A stretch of DNA of 64,000 nucleotides from Puffinus mauretanicus (Eukaryota; Chordata; Aves; Procellariiformes; Procellariidae). A program made the translations under genes and the position numbers. Below are positions 62,780 to 64,000 of this stretch, piece after piece (positions within the stretch are counted from its first letter, which is position 1; every line of letters begins with the position of its first letter). The notes under the pieces are model-generated. The model was given only the letters and a program-made list of their open reading frames with translations, was not told the origin of the DNA and searched no databases. Where the stretch lies: NCBI GenBank assembly GCA_023333565.1, contig JAJKFH010004053.1, positions 2,604,001 through 2,668,000 of the forward strand, read 5' to 3'.

Positions 62780-63620
62780 GCCTTTGTTCAGACCAGCAAG
62801 CAGCCTCTGCCCTCGCAGCCGGCAGGGACCGAGCGCGGCTTCTCTCCAGCATTCGTCAGGGGACTCCAGATGACGCGCTCGGTTCCTGCTGCCTGCCATG
62901 GTTCCCAGAGGACCGCTGCCGCAGCTGAGGGCTGCTGATGCATCGCCCATCTCAGCCTTTGCCCACTCAGACTGGGGGCCCAGAGACTCCCTTTACGAAG
63001 CTGTGAGTGAGGCGATATACAGAGATGGCGTGTCCTGCAGCAGGGAAACCCTGGCTGCTCCTCGCTCAGCCTGCAGTTGCAGTAGCTTTGCACCACTACC
63101 ACTGCATGGCTCCCATTTTCTTTGGGAATCCAAGTGCAATTTTTCTATAGCATGTCCTGGAGTTCAGGTTTTTCCCTCATTTCCAGCATGTCCAGAAATA
63201 GCAAAGGCCTGGAAGATTGCCACTCAAATGAGTTTTAGAATATATATCCATAAGAGATGTGCTCTGAAAAAACACCTAATAACAGGTTTCCACAGAACAC
63301 AACTGGTTTCCAACCGTATGCTGATATTAGCACGAGGGGCAACACTACACGAGTGCGCTGCGGCATGCTTACCCTGGGTGCAGCAGCGAGCAGCACAGGG
63401 ACCCTATCTCGAGTGAGGATCAATTCAAAACCCAACAACAGCTTTGCAATTACCACGAATTGTCATCAGTGAAGCCAAAATTGCCCAGTCACCAGGCTGT
63501 GTAGCCATGGATAAGCCTCTCCAGCTCCCGAGGAAGCCTGAGGGTCCGGCACAATGCTCCGCTTTGAGATACAGAGAGGAAAGTCTGCCAAGCCCTGTGA
63601 GATGCCAAGTGTCCGCATCA
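62780..63620. other. CpG-richer patch; possible promoter or non-coding first exon
   Basis: Between about 62,810 and 63,065 CpG dinucleotides are much denser than elsewhere in the window (for example GGGACCGAGCGCGGC near 62,825 and GATGACGCGCTCGG near 62,870), and GC-richer sequence continues to about 63,600. A plus frame of 172 codons (62,898-63,416) begins in the densest part. Its first half is rich in Ala/Ser/Pro and its second half is unremarkable, and I recognise no domain. CpG density in an otherwise methylation-depleted avian interval is usual for promoters, but no TATA box, splice donor or coding exon is demonstrable. Confidence 0.35.
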
Positions 63621-64000
63621 CTTTTGAACAATCAGATTTTGACACCCAGGTCATTTAGATGCCTTTAAAACTGTCACTCTAATTTCACATAAATGATTAA
63701 TTATCCACAGTTGCATATTAACACCTGTATTAAAAAAAGACTTTTAAAGTGTCACTAGATACTTTTAATGTGTCCTCGACACTTAAGGAAAAAACAGTAC
63801 TGAGTAGACTTTCTATTTTGATATTTTCTGCTATGGTTAACATCAGAAGGATGGCATGTTTTTGATGAATTTTCTCCAAAGGATTACCTCCCAGTAAGAG
63901 TCCTTCTGTGAAAGAGCTCAAATTGTGGGTGTGAATGAAAATGAAGGCTATAAGCTACCACTCATACTCTGTTATACAACATGTTCTTGACTCTAATTTA
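63621..64000. other. Non-coding AT-rich end of window
   Basis: Return to AT-rich sequence. The only open frame above 60 codons (63,730-63,921, minus) has no recognisable features. Confidence 0.65.

Noticed and set aside
1..64000. Search for CRISPR arrays, bacterial operons, phage or toxin-antitoxin systems
   Set aside because: No regularly spaced repeats with unique spacers, no ribosome-binding-site/ORF organisation and no dense coding. The repeat content is vertebrate.

Overview
This window looks like intergenic or intronic chromosome sequence from a bird. The diagnostic evidence is the repeat content. There are CR1-type LINE copies with reverse-transcriptase and C-terminal ORF2 remnants, one of them ending in the (ATTCTATG)n tail typical of avian CR1. 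There are also two solo LTRs of avian endogenous retrovirus families. No mammalian-type SINE landscape is visible and nothing resembles a bacterial or viral genome. The sequence is AT-rich, with many poly-A/poly-T runs and a stop-dense six-frame landscape. I found no protein-coding gene, tRNA, rRNA or CRISPR array that I can support. Species and chromosome cannot be named from the sequence.

Layout. Positions 1-13,334 are non-coding DNA with a possible very old MIR/L3-like relic (about 1.4-1.56 kb), two young tandem duplications (68 bp at 8.2 kb, 45 bp at 10.5 kb) and a long homopurine (AGAGA)18 array at 11.4 kb. A strongly decayed plus-strand CR1 lies at 13.3-13.95 kb, followed by a somewhat more GC-rich stretch at 16.0-17.5 kb. 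A complete solo LTR occupies 18,251-19,218, with TG...CA ends, a TATA-like box, a polyadenylation signal, an internal ~50-bp repeat array and a perfect 5-bp target-site duplication (ACAAC). From 19.2 to 34.4 kb there are two ancient CR1 3'-end relics (21.7 and 26.4 kb) and two short tandem duplications (27.8 and 28.8 kb). A plus-strand CR1 (34.43-36.08 kb) with a large internal deletion, frameshifts and stops ends in four ATTCTATG units. A minus-strand solo LTR (36.08-36.65 kb) is inserted exactly at the end of that tail.

The second half (36.7-64 kb) is mostly featureless AT-rich sequence. It holds an ancient CR1 relic at 41.9 kb, a fairly well preserved minus-strand CR1 3' end at 52.25-53.15 kb (258 codons still open), and another minus-strand CR1 at 56.0-56.77 kb whose tail is made of 5-bp TAGTC units. 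It also has a GC-richer patch at 54.0-54.45 kb, a (CA)n microsatellite at 61.0 kb and a CpG-richer patch at 62.8-63.6 kb, which is the best candidate for a promoter or non-coding first exon.

There is no gene pathway to reconstruct. The story is one of mobile-element layering: several CR1 ages, two solo LTRs (one nested at a CR1 tail), and local slippage or duplication events. I did not find a convincing previously undescribed system. The findings below are modest and are ranked accordingly.
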